Translations under genes and position numbers: made by a program
From: Flammeovirga agarivorans
GTDB taxonomy: Bacteria; Bacteroidota; Bacteroidia; Cytophagales; Flammeovirgaceae
Assembly: GCF_012641475.1 (NCBI RefSeq)
Contig: NZ_JABAIL010000002.1
Location: 507,449 to 571,448 of the forward strand
DNA length: 64,000 nucleotides
Reading direction: 5' to 3'
Part shown: positions 1 to 8,886 of the stretch, one piece after another
How positions within the stretch are numbered: the stretch's first letter is position 1
Layout of the letters: each line of letters starts with the position of its first letter
Notes under the pieces: model-generated
Database searches by the model: none
Told to the model about the DNA's origin: nothing
The model's input: the letters and a program-made list of their open reading frames with translations, nothing else

Positions 1-447
1 TTCATCTCCTAGATATTTTAAGGTGATGTTTCCTCCCAAACTAACTCCTATTATATAGATTTCCTCATATTTTTCAGAAAGGGTATTTACCAATTGCTTT
101 AAATCTTTGGTATGCCCACTATGGTAAGAAGGGTACAATAAATTTAGACTACCACTACAGCTTCTGTGATTCATCGCCCATATATCGTAATCTGGAGAGA
201 AAAAGTTAGCCATTTCTAATATATATGTAGAATGAGCAGAACCTTCCAAACCATGCATTAGAATTAATGCTTTCTTATGTACTCCTACTATTGTATCAAC
301 ATCAAAAAAATCATTATCAGGCGTTTCAAACCTTTTACGTTGATAAGGAGCATCAGCTTGGGGTTTTACTTTACTAGCAAAAATGGTATTGATATGTCCA
401 TTTTTATAGAAAAAGCCAGGGCGATATGTTGAAGTGACTAATGGCAT
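1..447 (-). CDS. YheT-like alpha/beta hydrolase (3' end beyond window)
   Basis: Reading the minus strand from the ATG at 447 gives an open frame to the window edge (about 149 residues), so the C-terminus is missing. Two alpha/beta-hydrolase signatures are visible: an HGLEGS oxyanion-loop motif near residue 76 and a GVSLGGN nucleophile elbow near residue 138, with Ser as the expected nucleophile. The opening MPLVTSTYRPGFFYKNGHINTIF-type region, with its NGHxNT stretch, is typical of the YheT/ABHD1-3 family (COG0429), predicted esterases of unknown natural substrate. The start lies one base after the stop of the upstream GNAT gene, so the two are almost surely one transcript. Confidence 0.82.
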   Translation of the reverse strand, partial: MPLVTSTYRPGFFYKNGHINTIFASKVKPQADAPYQRKRFETPDNDFFDVDTIVGVHKKALILMHGLEGSAHSTYILEMANFFSPDYDIWAMNHRSCSGSLNLLYPSYHSGHTKDLKQLVNTLSEKYEEIYIIGVSLGGNITLKYLGDE

Positions 448-448
448 C

Positions 449-925
449 TTACAATTGTTTAATCATCCAGATATTACAAGCATGATGTGATGTATCTCCT
501 AAAGGCTCATCCATCATACTAAAGCCCATTTTTTCGTACAACTTTAATCCTTTTACCAATTGGGGCATTGTTTCTAAATAACATGCCTTATATCCGAACT
601 GTTTTGCAAAGGTTAAACACTGGTTTAAAAGTGCAGCACCAATACCTTTACCTCTAGCGGACTCTGATAAATATATTTTCTGAAGCTCACAGATATCATT
701 AGGGCCATTAAGAATACTTCCAATACCTGCCCCTCCTACAACTTTTCCGTCTAGTTCTGCAACATAATAGACAGAGCCTTCTTCTTGATAAGCAGTATTC
801 AGTCTACCAAGTTGTTCATCAAAAAAAGCAGTTCCAGGCAAATTGGCATTATGCTCTATCAATACTGTTTTTATGATATTTTCTATTTGCGCATTATCAG
901 AGGAGTCTATTGTACGAATTACCAT
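449..925 (-). CDS. GNAT family N-acetyltransferase
   Basis: A 158-residue single-domain GNAT protein. The acetyl-CoA binding motif A is clear (LSESARGKGIGAALLNQCL, around residues 87-105), preceded by a GGAGIGSI strand and followed by the YEKMGF motif B typical of the fold. It would transfer an acetyl group from acetyl-CoA to an amine, but the substrate cannot be read from sequence. Its closest look is to small cytosolic GNATs of broad function. It is followed with a one-base gap by the YheT-like hydrolase, suggesting co-transcription. A TAATTTTG element at 950-957 on the same strand could be its -7 box. Confidence 0.85.
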   Translation of the reverse strand: MVIRTIDSSDNAQIENIIKTVLIEHNANLPGTAFFDEQLGRLNTAYQEEGSVYYVAELDGKVVGGAGIGSILNGPNDICELQKIYLSESARGKGIGAALLNQCLTFAKQFGYKACYLETMPQLVKGLKLYEKMGFSMMDEPLGDTSHHACNIWMIKQL

Positions 926-949
926 AGCATTCTAACATAGGTGAAAAAG

Positions 950-957
950 CAAAATTA
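950..957 (-). promoter_or_regulatory. candidate -7 box for the GNAT gene
   Basis: On the minus strand the bases read TAATTTTG, a full match to the Bacteroidota TAnnTTTG -7 element, about 25 bases before the start codon. No TTG -33 element is found at the usual distance, so this is weak. Confidence 0.35.
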
Positions 958-1025
958 ACGAATATAGTATAGCATAAAAAAATCACTTGTGATATTCTTA
1001 ATAAAACTAGAATTTTTAAACAATT

Positions 1026-1250
1026 AGGTTAAACACAAATCCTATAAACTTAGTAGACTTTTTGTTAAGAAATTGACGTTACATTGTAACATAAATGAAT
1101 CTTAATTGATACTATTTTGATACATTTAAATCAATAAAAGACAAAAATACACTTAAAACACTGATTATTAATGATTTTTAAATACGTTAAACATATTATA
1201 ATAAACTAATCTTTTCGTCACACTTAACGTTAATCAGGTTAAACTCAAAC
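1026..1250 (+). repeat. pair of 15-base direct repeats upstream of the secreted-protein gene
   Basis: AGGTTAAACACAAAT at 1026-1040 and AGGTTAAACTCAAAC at 1236-1250 are direct repeats with two mismatches. In so AT-rich a region chance is possible, but the distal part, TTAAACnCAAA, is well kept. They could be regulator binding sites; nothing else supports that. Confidence 0.35.
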
Positions 1251-1260
1251 ATTTTTACCT

Positions 1261-1725
1261 ATGAAAAAGATTAGCCTAATTATATTATCCTTATTGTGTT
1301 TATTATCTACTTCAATTTATGCTTCTAATAATGATCCTAAAGAAGAAGAAGGAAAAAAAACAGAAGAGAGTAATGAAAAATTTGATTATATGCATACTGC
1401 TCCAAAGTTAAATGCTGCTCCTTTTATTAAAGGTGTTGCTGCAGATGGTACAGTTGAAATATATAAAGAGGGTAGAAACCACGTCATGTTGATCGATAAA
1501 GAATCTGAAAATATCTTATTCGACAACTTAAAAGAAGGTAAAGACTTCGTACGTGTCTATACTGATTACACAGATAATAAAGACTGTATTATTATCTGGA
1601 GTATGAAGAAAAAAGATAGAAAAACAGGCAATATTACCTGGAAAAAATATACTTATAAAAAGTTTGATTCTGTGGGTTGGAGACCTGTTGATAATATGAC
1701 TACAGCGGTCAAATCATTTAAATAA
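1261..1725 (+). CDS. small secreted protein of unknown family, copy 1 of a tandem pair
   Basis: I do not recognise this family. The 154-residue product starts with a typical signal peptide (MKKISLIILSLLCLLSTSIYA) and probable cleavage before Ser-Asn-Asn, then a short Glu/Lys-rich linker, then a block of about 112 residues beginning YMHTAPK and ending GWRPVDN...VKSFK. That block is shared with the next gene: by hand count about 72 of 112 positions are identical, including a TDNKDCIIIW stretch and a conserved WKK.TYKKF motif. The mature protein is basic and has one cysteine in the block (in KDCIIIW). It looks exported to the periplasm or outside. A hairpin terminator follows, so the copies are probably transcribed separately. 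Confidence 0.8.
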   Translation: MKKISLIILSLLCLLSTSIYASNNDPKEEEGKKTEESNEKFDYMHTAPKLNAAPFIKGVAADGTVEIYKEGRNHVMLIDKESENILFDNLKEGKDFVRVYTDYTDNKDCIIIWSMKKKDRKTGNITWKKYTYKKFDSVGWRPVDNMTTAVKSFK

Positions 1726-1739
1726 GACATTAAATTGAA

Positions 1740-1767
1740 GAGTAGCAGTTTCTGTTACTCTTTTTTT
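1740..1767 (+). terminator. rho-independent terminator
   Basis: A 9-base-pair stem (1740-1748 with 1752-1760, one G.T pair) with a TTT loop is followed by seven T. It sits between the two tandem secreted-protein genes. Confidence 0.8.
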
Positions 1768-1819
1768 ATAGTGACATTTTCAATTTTTGGATATAAGGTC
1801 TTGAACAACAACTAGACAA

Positions 1820-2263
1820 ATGAAAAACTTTATATCCATACTTCTTCCTATACTAATTACGTTCAATACGGAAGCCGGTGGTCCGGAAGAAGACGGTATC
1901 AAAAAAGATACGAAAGGATACGACTATATGAACACCGCACCCAAAGTTGGGTATGCTCCTTTTATCCAAGGCGTTGCAAAAGAGTCTTCTTTAGATTTAA
2001 TCAAAGAGAGAAGAAAACACTTTATGCTTATTGATAGTGAAACGGATAATATTCTATTTCAGAACCTTGTTGAAGGAAAAGATTTTATTAGAGTTTATAA
2101 AGACCCAACCGACAACAAAGATTGTATTATTATTTGGAGGATTTTAAAAGAAGATAAGGATACTGGGAAAATTAGGTGGAAGAAATTTACTTATAAAAAG
2201 TTTGAGACAATTGGTTGGAGACCAGTTGATAACAGAACTACTAAGGTTAAAGCTTTTGATTAG
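1820..2263 (+). CDS. small secreted protein of unknown family, copy 2 of a tandem pair
   Basis: This 147-residue protein is a paralogue of the preceding gene. It has its own signal peptide (MKNFISILLPILITFNTEAG), then a shorter acidic linker, then the shared block from YMNTAPK to the C-terminus. Conserved across the pair are APFI.GVA, MLID.E..NILF.NL.EGKDF.RVY, TDNKDCIIIW, and the GWRPVDN.TT.VK.F tail; the signal peptides and linkers have diverged fully. That pattern fits an old tandem duplication with constraint on the mature domain. Function is unknown. The stop codon overlaps by three bases the stop of the minus-strand TfoX-like gene. Confidence 0.8.
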   Translation: MKNFISILLPILITFNTEAGGPEEDGIKKDTKGYDYMNTAPKVGYAPFIQGVAKESSLDLIKERRKHFMLIDSETDNILFQNLVEGKDFIRVYKDPTDNKDCIIIWRILKEDKDTGKIRWKKFTYKKFETIGWRPVDNRTTKVKAFD

Positions 2264-2613
2264 TGCTGTTCTAAATTAAATCTTAATGCAGCACTCAACC
2301 AATATTCTAAATCATTATCCAAATCAAACCCTTCGGGAGTAACATAAATAAACCCTTTCATTGGCCTTCCTGTAAAGTCCATTGGAAGGGTTACCTCTTT
2401 TGTTATTTCTTTGGCATATTGCTCCTCACCTATCTTTGCCATTAAAAGTGAATCTTTATATTTTTTATCAATATGAATCCCACAACACATTTTACTGTTC
2501 ACCATAAACACTAAACCTCCCATCATCTTCTTAGGGAAATAGTCAACATTTTGTTGTTGAAACCATCTATCAATACGTTCTCCTAGGTACTCATCAAATG
2601 CCATTTTAGTCAA
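2260..2613 (-). CDS. TfoX N-terminal domain protein
   Basis: The 117-residue product matches the stand-alone TfoX_N family: a KKMMGGLVFMVNSKMCCGI segment near residues 28-46, a LLMAKIG strand and the MKGFIYVTPEGFD region. Such short proteins are common in Bacteroidota and lack the C-terminal half of the competence regulator TfoX/Sxy, so a role in competence should not be assumed. The gene is convergent with the secreted-protein pair (stop codons overlap) and divergent from the gene at 2754. Confidence 0.78.
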   Translation of the reverse strand: MTKMAFDEYLGERIDRWFQQQNVDYFPKKMMGGLVFMVNSKMCCGIHIDKKYKDSLLMAKIGEEQYAKEITKEVTLPMDFTGRPMKGFIYVTPEGFDLDNDLEYWLSAALRFNLEQH

Positions 2614-2753
2614 TTTATTTTTATAACAACCATATTATCAAATCTATACCTTTAATATAATTAAAATACTGATTAGTTAAATCGAAGTGATATATTTTGT
2701 ATATTGCCTCAAAATATAAGTGTGACTTTTTAGATTATAAACTTTTTTTGACT

Positions 2754-3968
2754 ATGCTACTTCATTACCAACGAAACTTTTTGTTAGGAGTGTTTCTACT
2801 CTCTCCGTTATTATTATTTGGTCAGAAGAAAAAATATTGCACAAAGGATTTCAAAAAAATGGAAGGTGATGTCATCATCAAATACAAAATGATATTTGAA
2901 GACGACATTAGTGAAATAAGTAAAAAAGATCCTCATTTTGTTGATGAACGTATCATATACTTCAATTCTTCAACATTAGTGAGCAAGTTATCCTACACAG
3001 ATGTTAGAGCCCAGTATATGGAGAGGCTGACCTACATGGACTTCCTATCGGAAAAAACATATTACCTTAACTCTTATAGAAACAAAAATAAAGGAGATGG
3101 ATTCTATGTAAGATTCAACGATCCTTATAAAAAAGCCGTTAGAGTAGAAGGTAATGAGAAATATATTGCCGGTTACGAATGTAAAAAATATGAGGTCATT
3201 GTACATGGAGAGAAAAAATACATGTATACTACTGAAGCGTTTGGCTTAAAATACACTCAAAATTATATTACAGAGGGTATTGAGTTTTGTATGGAACTCC
3301 CTCGCTATAGTAAAAAATATGGCCACTACAGATTGGTTGCAGACGAAGTAACATTTACAACTTTATCAAAAACAGTATACGATCTAGATTTCTACGATAT
3401 CCTACCCAAAGAGGAATACATGATCGAAAGGAAAAGTATTAAAAACAAGAGTCTCATCGTTCAAAACCACGCCAACGAAAAGATTATCGGATCTAAAGCA
3501 CCAACATTTAAAAGTACAACAATCGACCATACCACTGTTAACAGTAAAAGCTATAATGGTAAAGTAGTCGTTTACAACTTCTGGTCACTTAAAAACAAGG
3601 GTAGTGTACAAGAAGTGATGAAGCTAAATGAACTATATGAGAAATATAAGAACAACCCCAATGTAGTCTTCCTTAGTTTAGCATTAGATAAAGAAGTAGC
3701 ATTACAAGAGTTTAATAACTTGTATAACTTCAAGTATCAGATCGTGGATAATGCTGGTGAGTATATCAATAAGTTTAAGGTATCGTTATATCCAACAAAT
3801 GTGGTAGTTGATAAAAATGGAAATTATATTAATTATACAGTGGGCTATAAAAAAGATATAGTAGATCGATTATCATCCAGTATTGAGTTGGCACTACATC
3901 CGGAGAGCGTTAATAATGATATTACCAATCATAAGGTAAAACCAAAGGGAAATCAACTTTTAAAATAG
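2754..3968 (+). CDS. GLPGLI-like/thioredoxin-fold fusion lacking the CxxC motif
   Basis: I start at the ATG at 2754; a TTG-initiated frame at 2697 would put 19 residues before the signal peptide MLLHYQRNFLLGVFLLSPLLLFGQ. The 404-residue product has two parts. The N-terminal part resembles Bacteroidota GLPGLI-type secreted domains (MEGDVIIKYK, then IAGYECKKYEV). The C-terminal part (about residues 245-380) is a TlpA/AhpC-like thioredoxin fold: G.KAP.F, KVVVYNFW, FLSLALD, and a cis-Pro loop LYPTNVVVDKNG. At the place of the redox CxxC, NFW is followed by SLKNKGS: both cysteines are replaced (N281 and S284). It is thus unlikely to be a disulfide reductase and may be a binding or folding protein in the periplasm. 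Confidence 0.72.
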   Translation: MLLHYQRNFLLGVFLLSPLLLFGQKKKYCTKDFKKMEGDVIIKYKMIFEDDISEISKKDPHFVDERIIYFNSSTLVSKLSYTDVRAQYMERLTYMDFLSEKTYYLNSYRNKNKGDGFYVRFNDPYKKAVRVEGNEKYIAGYECKKYEVIVHGEKKYMYTTEAFGLKYTQNYITEGIEFCMELPRYSKKYGHYRLVADEVTFTTLSKTVYDLDFYDILPKEEYMIERKSIKNKSLIVQNHANEKIIGSKAPTFKSTTIDHTTVNSKSYNGKVVVYNFWSLKNKGSVQEVMKLNELYEKYKNNPNVVFLSLALDKEVALQEFNNLYNFKYQIVDNAGEYINKFKVSLYPTNVVVDKNGNYINYTVGYKKDIVDRLSSSIELALHPESVNNDITNHKVKPKGNQLLK

Positions 3969-3973
3969 ATATA

Positions 3974-4010
3974 AAAAAAGCCGTTAAGAATAATACTTAA
4001 CGGCTTTTTT
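3974..4010. terminator. bidirectional terminator
   Basis: A perfect 9-base-pair stem (3980-3988 with 3996-4004) is flanked by an A-run before and a T-run after, so it can stop transcription from both the gene ending at 3968 and asnS coming the other way. Confidence 0.85.
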
Positions 4011-4025
4011 TATGATTACCAGTTT

Positions 4026-5456
4026 CTAGAACTCTGCACTTTTTGGAGCTCTAGGGAATGGAATTACGTCTCTGATATTACCCATACCTGTTACAAACAA
4101 TACGATACGCTCGAAACCAAGACCGAAGCCTGAGTGAGGTGCAGTACCGAATTTACGAAGCTCTAAGTACCACCAAAGTTCTTCTTGAGGCACTCCCATT
4201 TCGTTCATTCTTGTCAATAACTTATCATAGTCTTCCTCTCTTTGAGAACCACCAATGATTTCACCAATACCTGGGAACAATACGTCCATTGCTCTTACTG
4301 TTTTCCCGTCATCATTTTGCTTCATGTAGAATGATTTGATGTCTTTAGGATAATCAGTTAAGATTACTGGCTTTTTGAATTCTTTCTCAACTAAGTAACG
4401 CTCATGTTCAGATTGTAAATCGATACCCCACTCTACAGGATATTTGAATTTACCTTTCTTGAATGGCTTAGAACGTTTTAATACTTCAATTGCTTCAGTA
4501 TAAGTTAAACGCTCAAATTCGTTGGCAGCAACAAAGTTTAATCTTTCTAATAGACCAAGCTCTGAACGCTCATTCTGAGGTTTAGTTTTTTGATCTTGAG
4601 CATAACGCTGATCTAAGAACTTAATATCGTCAGGACATTGCTCCATAGCGAAGTTGATCAAGTATTTGATCATTTCTTCTGCTAAGTCCATGTTGTCATC
4701 TAGATCGTAGAATGCCATCTCTGGTTCAATCATCCAGAATTCAGCTAAGTGGCGAGAAGTGTTTGAGTTCTCTGCTCTGAATGTAGGTCCAAATGTATAA
4801 ACCTCACCCATAGACATTGCTCCAACTTCTGCTTCTAACTGACCAGATACTGATAAGTTTACAGCCTTACCGAAGAAATCTTCTTTGTAATCGATTTCGC
4901 CTTCCTCTGTTTTTGGTGGGTTCTTAAGATCGAAGTTTGTTACAGTAAACATTTCGCCAGCACCCTCTGCATCAGAACCAGTGATGATTGGTGTATGCAT
5001 ATAGATAAATCCTTTTTCGTTAAAGAATTTATGGATACCATATGCTAAAGCATTACGCACTCTATAAACAGCACTCATTGTTTGAGTTCTTGGACGTAAG
5101 TGAGCTTTTTCGCGCAAGAATTCTAAAGAGTGTTTTTTAGGTTGTAATGGATATTCATCAGGATCAGCATCACCTAAAATCTCTAATTCATCAACATGAA
5201 TTTCGATTCTTTGACCTTTACCCTGTGATTCTACAACAGTACCAACAACTGAAATTGCAGCACTTGTAGTTAAACGTTTTAGTAGATCTTCGTCTGTATT
5301 TTCAAAATCTACCACCGCTTGCAAGTTATTGATAGTAGAACCATCATTCAATGCAATAAAACGATTGCTTCTAAATGTTCTTACCCATCCTTTTACATTA
5401 ACTTTGGCACCTACTTCTCCGGATGCCAGCAAGTCTTTAATTTTAATTCTTTTCAC
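4026..5456 (-). CDS. asnS: asparagine--tRNA ligase
   Basis: Cytosolic class IIb aminoacyl-tRNA synthetase that charges tRNA-Asn. The 476-residue length is usual for bacterial AsnS. The N-terminal OB-fold anticodon-binding domain (about residues 15-100, [13 protein letters not shown]) is followed by the class II catalytic core: motif 2 ([21 protein letters not shown]) and motif 3 ([15 protein letters not shown] near the C-terminus). The [12 protein letters not shown] form with [13 protein letters not shown] distinguishes AsnRS from AspRS. A TATATTTG element about 65 bases upstream may be the promoter. It is convergent with the thioredoxin-like gene. Confidence 0.97.
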   Translation of the reverse strand: MKRIKIKDLLASGEVGAKVNVKGWVRTFRSNRFIALNDGSTINNLQAVVDFENTDEDLLKRLTTSAAISVVGTVVESQGKGQRIEIHVDELEILGDADPDEYPLQPKKHSLEFLREKAHLRPRTQTMSAVYRVRNALAYGIHKFFNEKGFIYMHTPIITGSDAEGAGEMFTVTNFDLKNPPKTEEGEIDYKEDFFGKAVNLSVSGQLEAEVGAMSMGEVYTFGPTFRAENSNTSRHLAEFWMIEPEMAFYDLDDNMDLAEEMIKYLINFAMEQCPDDIKFLDQRYAQDQKTKPQNERSELGLLERLNFVAANEFERLTYTEAIEVLKRSKPFKKGKFKYPVEWGIDLQSEHERYLVEKEFKKPVILTDYPKDIKSFYMKQNDDGKTVRAMDVLFPGIGEIIGGSQREEDYDKLLTRMNEMGVPQEELWWYLELRKFGTAPHSGFGLGFERIVLFVTGMGNIRDVIPFPRAPKSAEF

Positions 5457-5520
5457 TTGCGTGGTAGTTTAAATTTTCAACAATAAAAATGGCAAAAATC
5501 TTTGCCAATAAAAATGACCA

Positions 5521-5528
5521 CAAATATA
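5521..5528 (-). promoter_or_regulatory. candidate -7 box for asnS
   Basis: The minus strand reads TATATTTG, matching TAnnTTTG, 65 bases before the asnS ATG. A correctly spaced -33 element is not obvious. Confidence 0.4.
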
Positions 5529-5693
5529 TAAAGATTACTCAAGTTTAAGATGATTTCAAGGGATTTAATCCAGATCTGTGGTTAATATTTAATCTTTATA
5601 AAGTTATTTAAATTTAAATGATGATACATTGTCTACATTTTGGTCTATAAATTGATACTTTTCATTTAAAATTCATTCTAACACTGAAATATC

Positions 5694-6314
5694 ATGACAT
5701 TAAGAAACCTTCTTTTCCTTTCCCTACTTCTAAGTTTTGCCTCGTGTTCCAATGAGAAAAAAGCTTCTTCAGAAACTGAAGATTTTGAAGAAATTGATTT
5801 GGTTGAAGAAGACCTTAGTACTGTTGATTCAAAAAAATTACTTCTTGAAATAGATTCATTAAAGAATGCCGCTTTTGCATCTGAAAAAATGAAATTAAAC
5901 TTCTCCAAACAGATTATTGAAGATTTAATTTTATCAGGCGTTGATCTGGATGCATCAAAAAGAAAAGCAGTAGAAGATGCAATTACACAAGCAAATGAAA
6001 AGCTTTACAATGATGCAACTTTAGGAGATAATGATAAAATGTTAGCATATGACCATAGCATTAATGATCTAATTTTTGCTTTGAAAGAATTAGAAGCCTC
6101 AGTAAATGGCTTTGAACAATACCCCCGCCCTGCCATGCTCATGGGTAGTATTAATGATGCGACATCACGAGACATTTTCACAAGAGGTTATTATAATGGA
6201 GCAGTCCAAAAGTGGAACCGTATGATTGTCGAGTATAACGATAAAGTAAAAAAAGAAAACCCTAACATAGAAATTATTGAAATCAGCTATTTCTATGGAG
6301 AGGAACCTATTTAA
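5694..6314 (+). CDS. lipoprotein of unknown function
   Basis: I do not recognise a family. The 206-residue product has a lipoprotein signal (MTLRNLLFLSLLLSFASC) with the acylated cysteine at residue 18, an acidic Ser/Glu-rich linker (about 20-45), then a mainly helical region with heptad-like Leu spacing (about 45-150), and a C-terminal part rich in aromatic residues (RGYYNGAVQKWNRMIVEYN). The YNGAVQKWNRM.V.YN segment is reminiscent of LemA-type helices, but the rest does not clearly fit that family. It is monocistronic, with its own terminator. Confidence 0.7.
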   Translation: MTLRNLLFLSLLLSFASCSNEKKASSETEDFEEIDLVEEDLSTVDSKKLLLEIDSLKNAAFASEKMKLNFSKQIIEDLILSGVDLDASKRKAVEDAITQANEKLYNDATLGDNDKMLAYDHSINDLIFALKELEASVNGFEQYPRPAMLMGSINDATSRDIFTRGYYNGAVQKWNRMIVEYNDKVKKENPNIEIIEISYFYGEEPI

Positions 6315-6323
6315 TATATTGCC

Positions 6324-6356
6324 AACCTACTTATTTCAATGAGTAGGTTTATTTTT
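6324..6356 (+). terminator. rho-independent terminator
   Basis: An 8-base-pair stem AACCTACT / AGTAGGTT (6324-6331 with 6342-6349) with a 10-base loop precedes a T-rich tail. Confidence 0.7.
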
Positions 6357-6483
6357 ATACAATTATTTCATGACGTATTTTGAAATTTTTTATAGAATAT
6401 ACTTCAATCCAAAACTTATAAACAGACAACAATAGATACTGATGATTTTCCTGCTATTTTATATAAAAATAGAACCAGGAAAC

Positions 6484-7431
6484 ATGAGCAATAACCTAAA
6501 ATTAAATCATCAGCATTTTGATAATCAACTGAAAAGAATCCAAGATACTATTGGTGGCACCCTATTAAATGAAAATCACTTGGCCGTAGATAATGACAAC
6601 GTCACTGGCAACTTTTATTACCACACCAATGGCTATATGGATTTCGTCATAAACGATTTAAAAGTAAACCAGGACATTACCATTGAGTTCTTTCACCGAA
6701 ATGACAAGGATTTCACCGCTCAATTCTTTGGAAACAACCTTCAATATCAAATTTCTGAAACAGAGTCTATTGAAATCTCTATTCCCAATGGCCTATTCAT
6801 ATTCAAAGACACTCAATCTATTGATATGAATTTCAAAAAAGGAGATATTGTACAGCAGGCTACTATATACTTTTCAAAAGATATTTTAAGAACTGAAACG
6901 ATTGAGTACCTCAAGCAATTAGATAATTTTATATTTCATGAAGGAGATAGTAATCTACTAATGTGGAAGAAATCTATTTATGATACCGTTGTGATAGACC
7001 AGGACCTTAAGGAGGAGTGGTATGTATTAAAAATGACGGAATTGAATCTCTTATTTCAGAATCTTATCAGGAGAATCAATGCAAAGGAAGAAAAGAAAAT
7101 ATATACCGATTATGAATTAGACTGTGTATTTAAAATAAAAGATATTATCACTACAGATATAAAAAGTAAACCTGTTGTTTCTGAATTAGCACAAGAATAC
7201 GGCATTAACTTAAATAAGCTTGAAAAAGTATTTAAACATCTATTCAAGGAAACTGTATACCAATTCTATAAAAAAGCACGTATTTATAAAGTTCAAGATG
7301 AAATAAAATCAACCAATAAAGCATTTACCGAAATTGCCTATGATTATGGATATACGGATGTAAACCATATGTCTAAAAACTTTAAGAAAACATTCGGTAT
7401 TACACCAAGTCAATATAAAAGTGAGGGCTAA
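6484..7431 (+). CDS. AraC family transcriptional regulator
   Basis: I choose the ATG at 6484; an upstream in-frame ATG at 6442 would add a 14-residue hydrophobic stretch that looks like leader sequence. The C-terminal 100 residues form the double helix-turn-helix of AraC/XylS proteins: the first helix pair around VVSELAQEYGINLNKLEKVFK and the second around AFTEIAYDYGYTDVNHMSKNFKKTFG, ending with the family signature ITPSQY. The N-terminal two-thirds is an effector or sensing region with no family I can name. A similar layout is common in Bacteroidota single-gene regulators. The target is unknown; it is convergent with the phosphodiesterase gene, so no divergent partner suggests itself. Confidence 0.88.
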   Translation: MSNNLKLNHQHFDNQLKRIQDTIGGTLLNENHLAVDNDNVTGNFYYHTNGYMDFVINDLKVNQDITIEFFHRNDKDFTAQFFGNNLQYQISETESIEISIPNGLFIFKDTQSIDMNFKKGDIVQQATIYFSKDILRTETIEYLKQLDNFIFHEGDSNLLMWKKSIYDTVVIDQDLKEEWYVLKMTELNLLFQNLIRRINAKEEKKIYTDYELDCVFKIKDIITTDIKSKPVVSELAQEYGINLNKLEKVFKHLFKETVYQFYKKARIYKVQDEIKSTNKAFTEIAYDYGYTDVNHMSKNFKKTFGITPSQYKSEG

Positions 7432-7467
7432 AAAAAATCGTTAGCAATACTTAGTATTACTAACGAT
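7431..7467 (-). terminator. terminator of the phosphodiesterase gene
   Basis: The stem ATCGTTAG / CTAACGAT (7437-7444 with 7460-7467), extended inwards by AATAC/GTATT, is followed on the minus strand by a run of seven T. It serves the gene ending at 7490. Confidence 0.8.
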
Positions 7468-7489
7468 GTATAGAATCCCGCAATAAATC

Positions 7490-8710
7490 TTATAAATTTT
7501 TCATCACAGGTAATAATACCTTCTCATTTCCATCAATATTATCAGGTACTTTTAGTGATAATATCTTTGCAATGGTTGGATACACATTCACATTTTCAAA
7601 TGGTTCAATGGATACATTTTCTTTAAAGTGATCCCCTGCCGCATAAAATATGGCATGCATATTCTTGACTTTATAAGGATTGAAACCATGCATACCATTA
7701 CTTACTCCACCTCTTAAATTTTTAAAAGTTTTTGGTGGAACTGCTTCACAGAAAATTGCGGGTATTCGTACACCTTTAGAATAATGTAACTGATTTGGAG
7801 CGGAATCTTTTTTATAAACAACAAAGCCTTTGTCCTCTTGTTTTTTTAGTTCCTGATACGTTTTCTCAATATCAGCTCCCTCTTTTGCATATAACAGGTA
7901 TTGAACCCCTCCTCCATTTACACATTCAAAATCTTTGAAACGACCAAGGCTTTCTAAAATGATCGCATCATCTACAGCGACTTGTTCCATTCCATGGTCT
8001 GATACAATAATTAAATCTATAGGTTCTTTATACGACTTAACAATATCATATAATTGACCAATGACAGTATCTATATACTCTACTGCTTCTTTTGTTTCGT
8101 TTGCATCAGGCCCAAATACATGACCTTGAGTATCCACCAATGAAAAGTAAGTAGTAATTAATGTTGGGCGAATAGATTGATCCATATCCAACCACTTTTT
8201 AATCTGCTCTACCCTTTCTAAATAAGGTGTTGGCTTATTGTATTTATAATAATAAGTAGGCCGCATTCCTTCTACTCTGGCATCTGAAACTGGCCAGTAA
8301 AATGATGCTGCTTTTTGTCCTTGTTGTTCCGCTAAATTCCAAATTGGTGTTCCTTTAAACCACGAACCATCTTTTTTCCCAACACCAATGCTATAATGCT
8401 GATTACGCTCAGGGTCAAAGAAGTTATTATGAACTAAACCATTGTTTTGTGGGTACATACCTGTTGCAATAGCATAATGATTAGGAAAAGTTTTACTCGG
8501 ATAGGATGGTATCATCGATTTCGCTTTTACACCCTCTTTGGCTATTCTATCTAGATTCGGAGTATTGTATTTATCTGCATAGTCAAATCTAAACCCATCA
8601 ATAGATACCATAATAACGGTATTCTTTTTTTGATTCTGATATGATTGATCTTGACAACTAGAAAGAAATTGAATTGGTATTAAGACTAATAAGTATAATA
8701 GTTTTTTCAT
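7490..8710 (-). CDS. ectonucleotide pyrophosphatase/phosphodiesterase (NPP) family lipoprotein
   Basis: A 406-residue alkaline-phosphatase-superfamily enzyme of the NPP (type I phosphodiesterase) branch. A lipoprotein signal (FLSSC, Cys19) places it in the envelope. Metal and catalytic motifs are complete: SIDGF (metal Asp38), PSKTFPNHY with the Thr74 nucleophile, DTQGH, SDHGM and GMHG. The PSKTFPNHY loop and the GMHGFNP motif are typical of bacterial NPPs that hydrolyse nucleotide phosphodiester or pyrophosphate bonds. The probable role is extracytoplasmic nucleotide or phosphodiester scavenging; the true substrate is not readable. It has its own terminator. Confidence 0.88.
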   Translation of the reverse strand: MKKLLYLLVLIPIQFLSSCQDQSYQNQKKNTVIMVSIDGFRFDYADKYNTPNLDRIAKEGVKAKSMIPSYPSKTFPNHYAIATGMYPQNNGLVHNNFFDPERNQHYSIGVGKKDGSWFKGTPIWNLAEQQGQKAASFYWPVSDARVEGMRPTYYYKYNKPTPYLERVEQIKKWLDMDQSIRPTLITTYFSLVDTQGHVFGPDANETKEAVEYIDTVIGQLYDIVKSYKEPIDLIIVSDHGMEQVAVDDAIILESLGRFKDFECVNGGGVQYLLYAKEGADIEKTYQELKKQEDKGFVVYKKDSAPNQLHYSKGVRIPAIFCEAVPPKTFKNLRGGVSNGMHGFNPYKVKNMHAIFYAAGDHFKENVSIEPFENVNVYPTIAKILSLKVPDNIDGNEKVLLPVMKNL

Positions 8711-8833
8711 TCGGTAGTGTAATAATATTAGAGCACAAATCTAATAGATCAATATAAGATACGAATTAGTATTCAATTTCATTATGGAATTATTAATAAT
8801 AAATTATTTTTAGGCTTGTCTAAATTTTTTCTT

Positions 8834-8841
8834 TAGCTTTG
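8834..8841 (+). promoter_or_regulatory. candidate promoter of the TonB-dependent receptor
   Basis: TAGCTTTG matches the TAnnTTTG -7 consensus 45 bases before the start codon. A CTTG at 8815-8818 lies 15 bases upstream, a little closer than a usual -33 element. Confidence 0.45.
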
Positions 8842-8886
8842 TATCAAATATTAATTAGTACACTATAAAAAATATAACTACAAGCC

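Larger units (their letters stand above)
926..1260. other. 335-base AT-rich divergent intergenic region
   Basis: No open reading frame or RNA gene is recognisable. It separates the minus-strand GNAT gene from the plus-strand secreted protein at 1261 and must hold both promoters. It contains two copies of a 15-base sequence beginning AGGTTAAAC (1026-1040 and 1236-1250, 13 of 15 identical), the second ending ten bases before the start codon. Confidence 0.5.
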
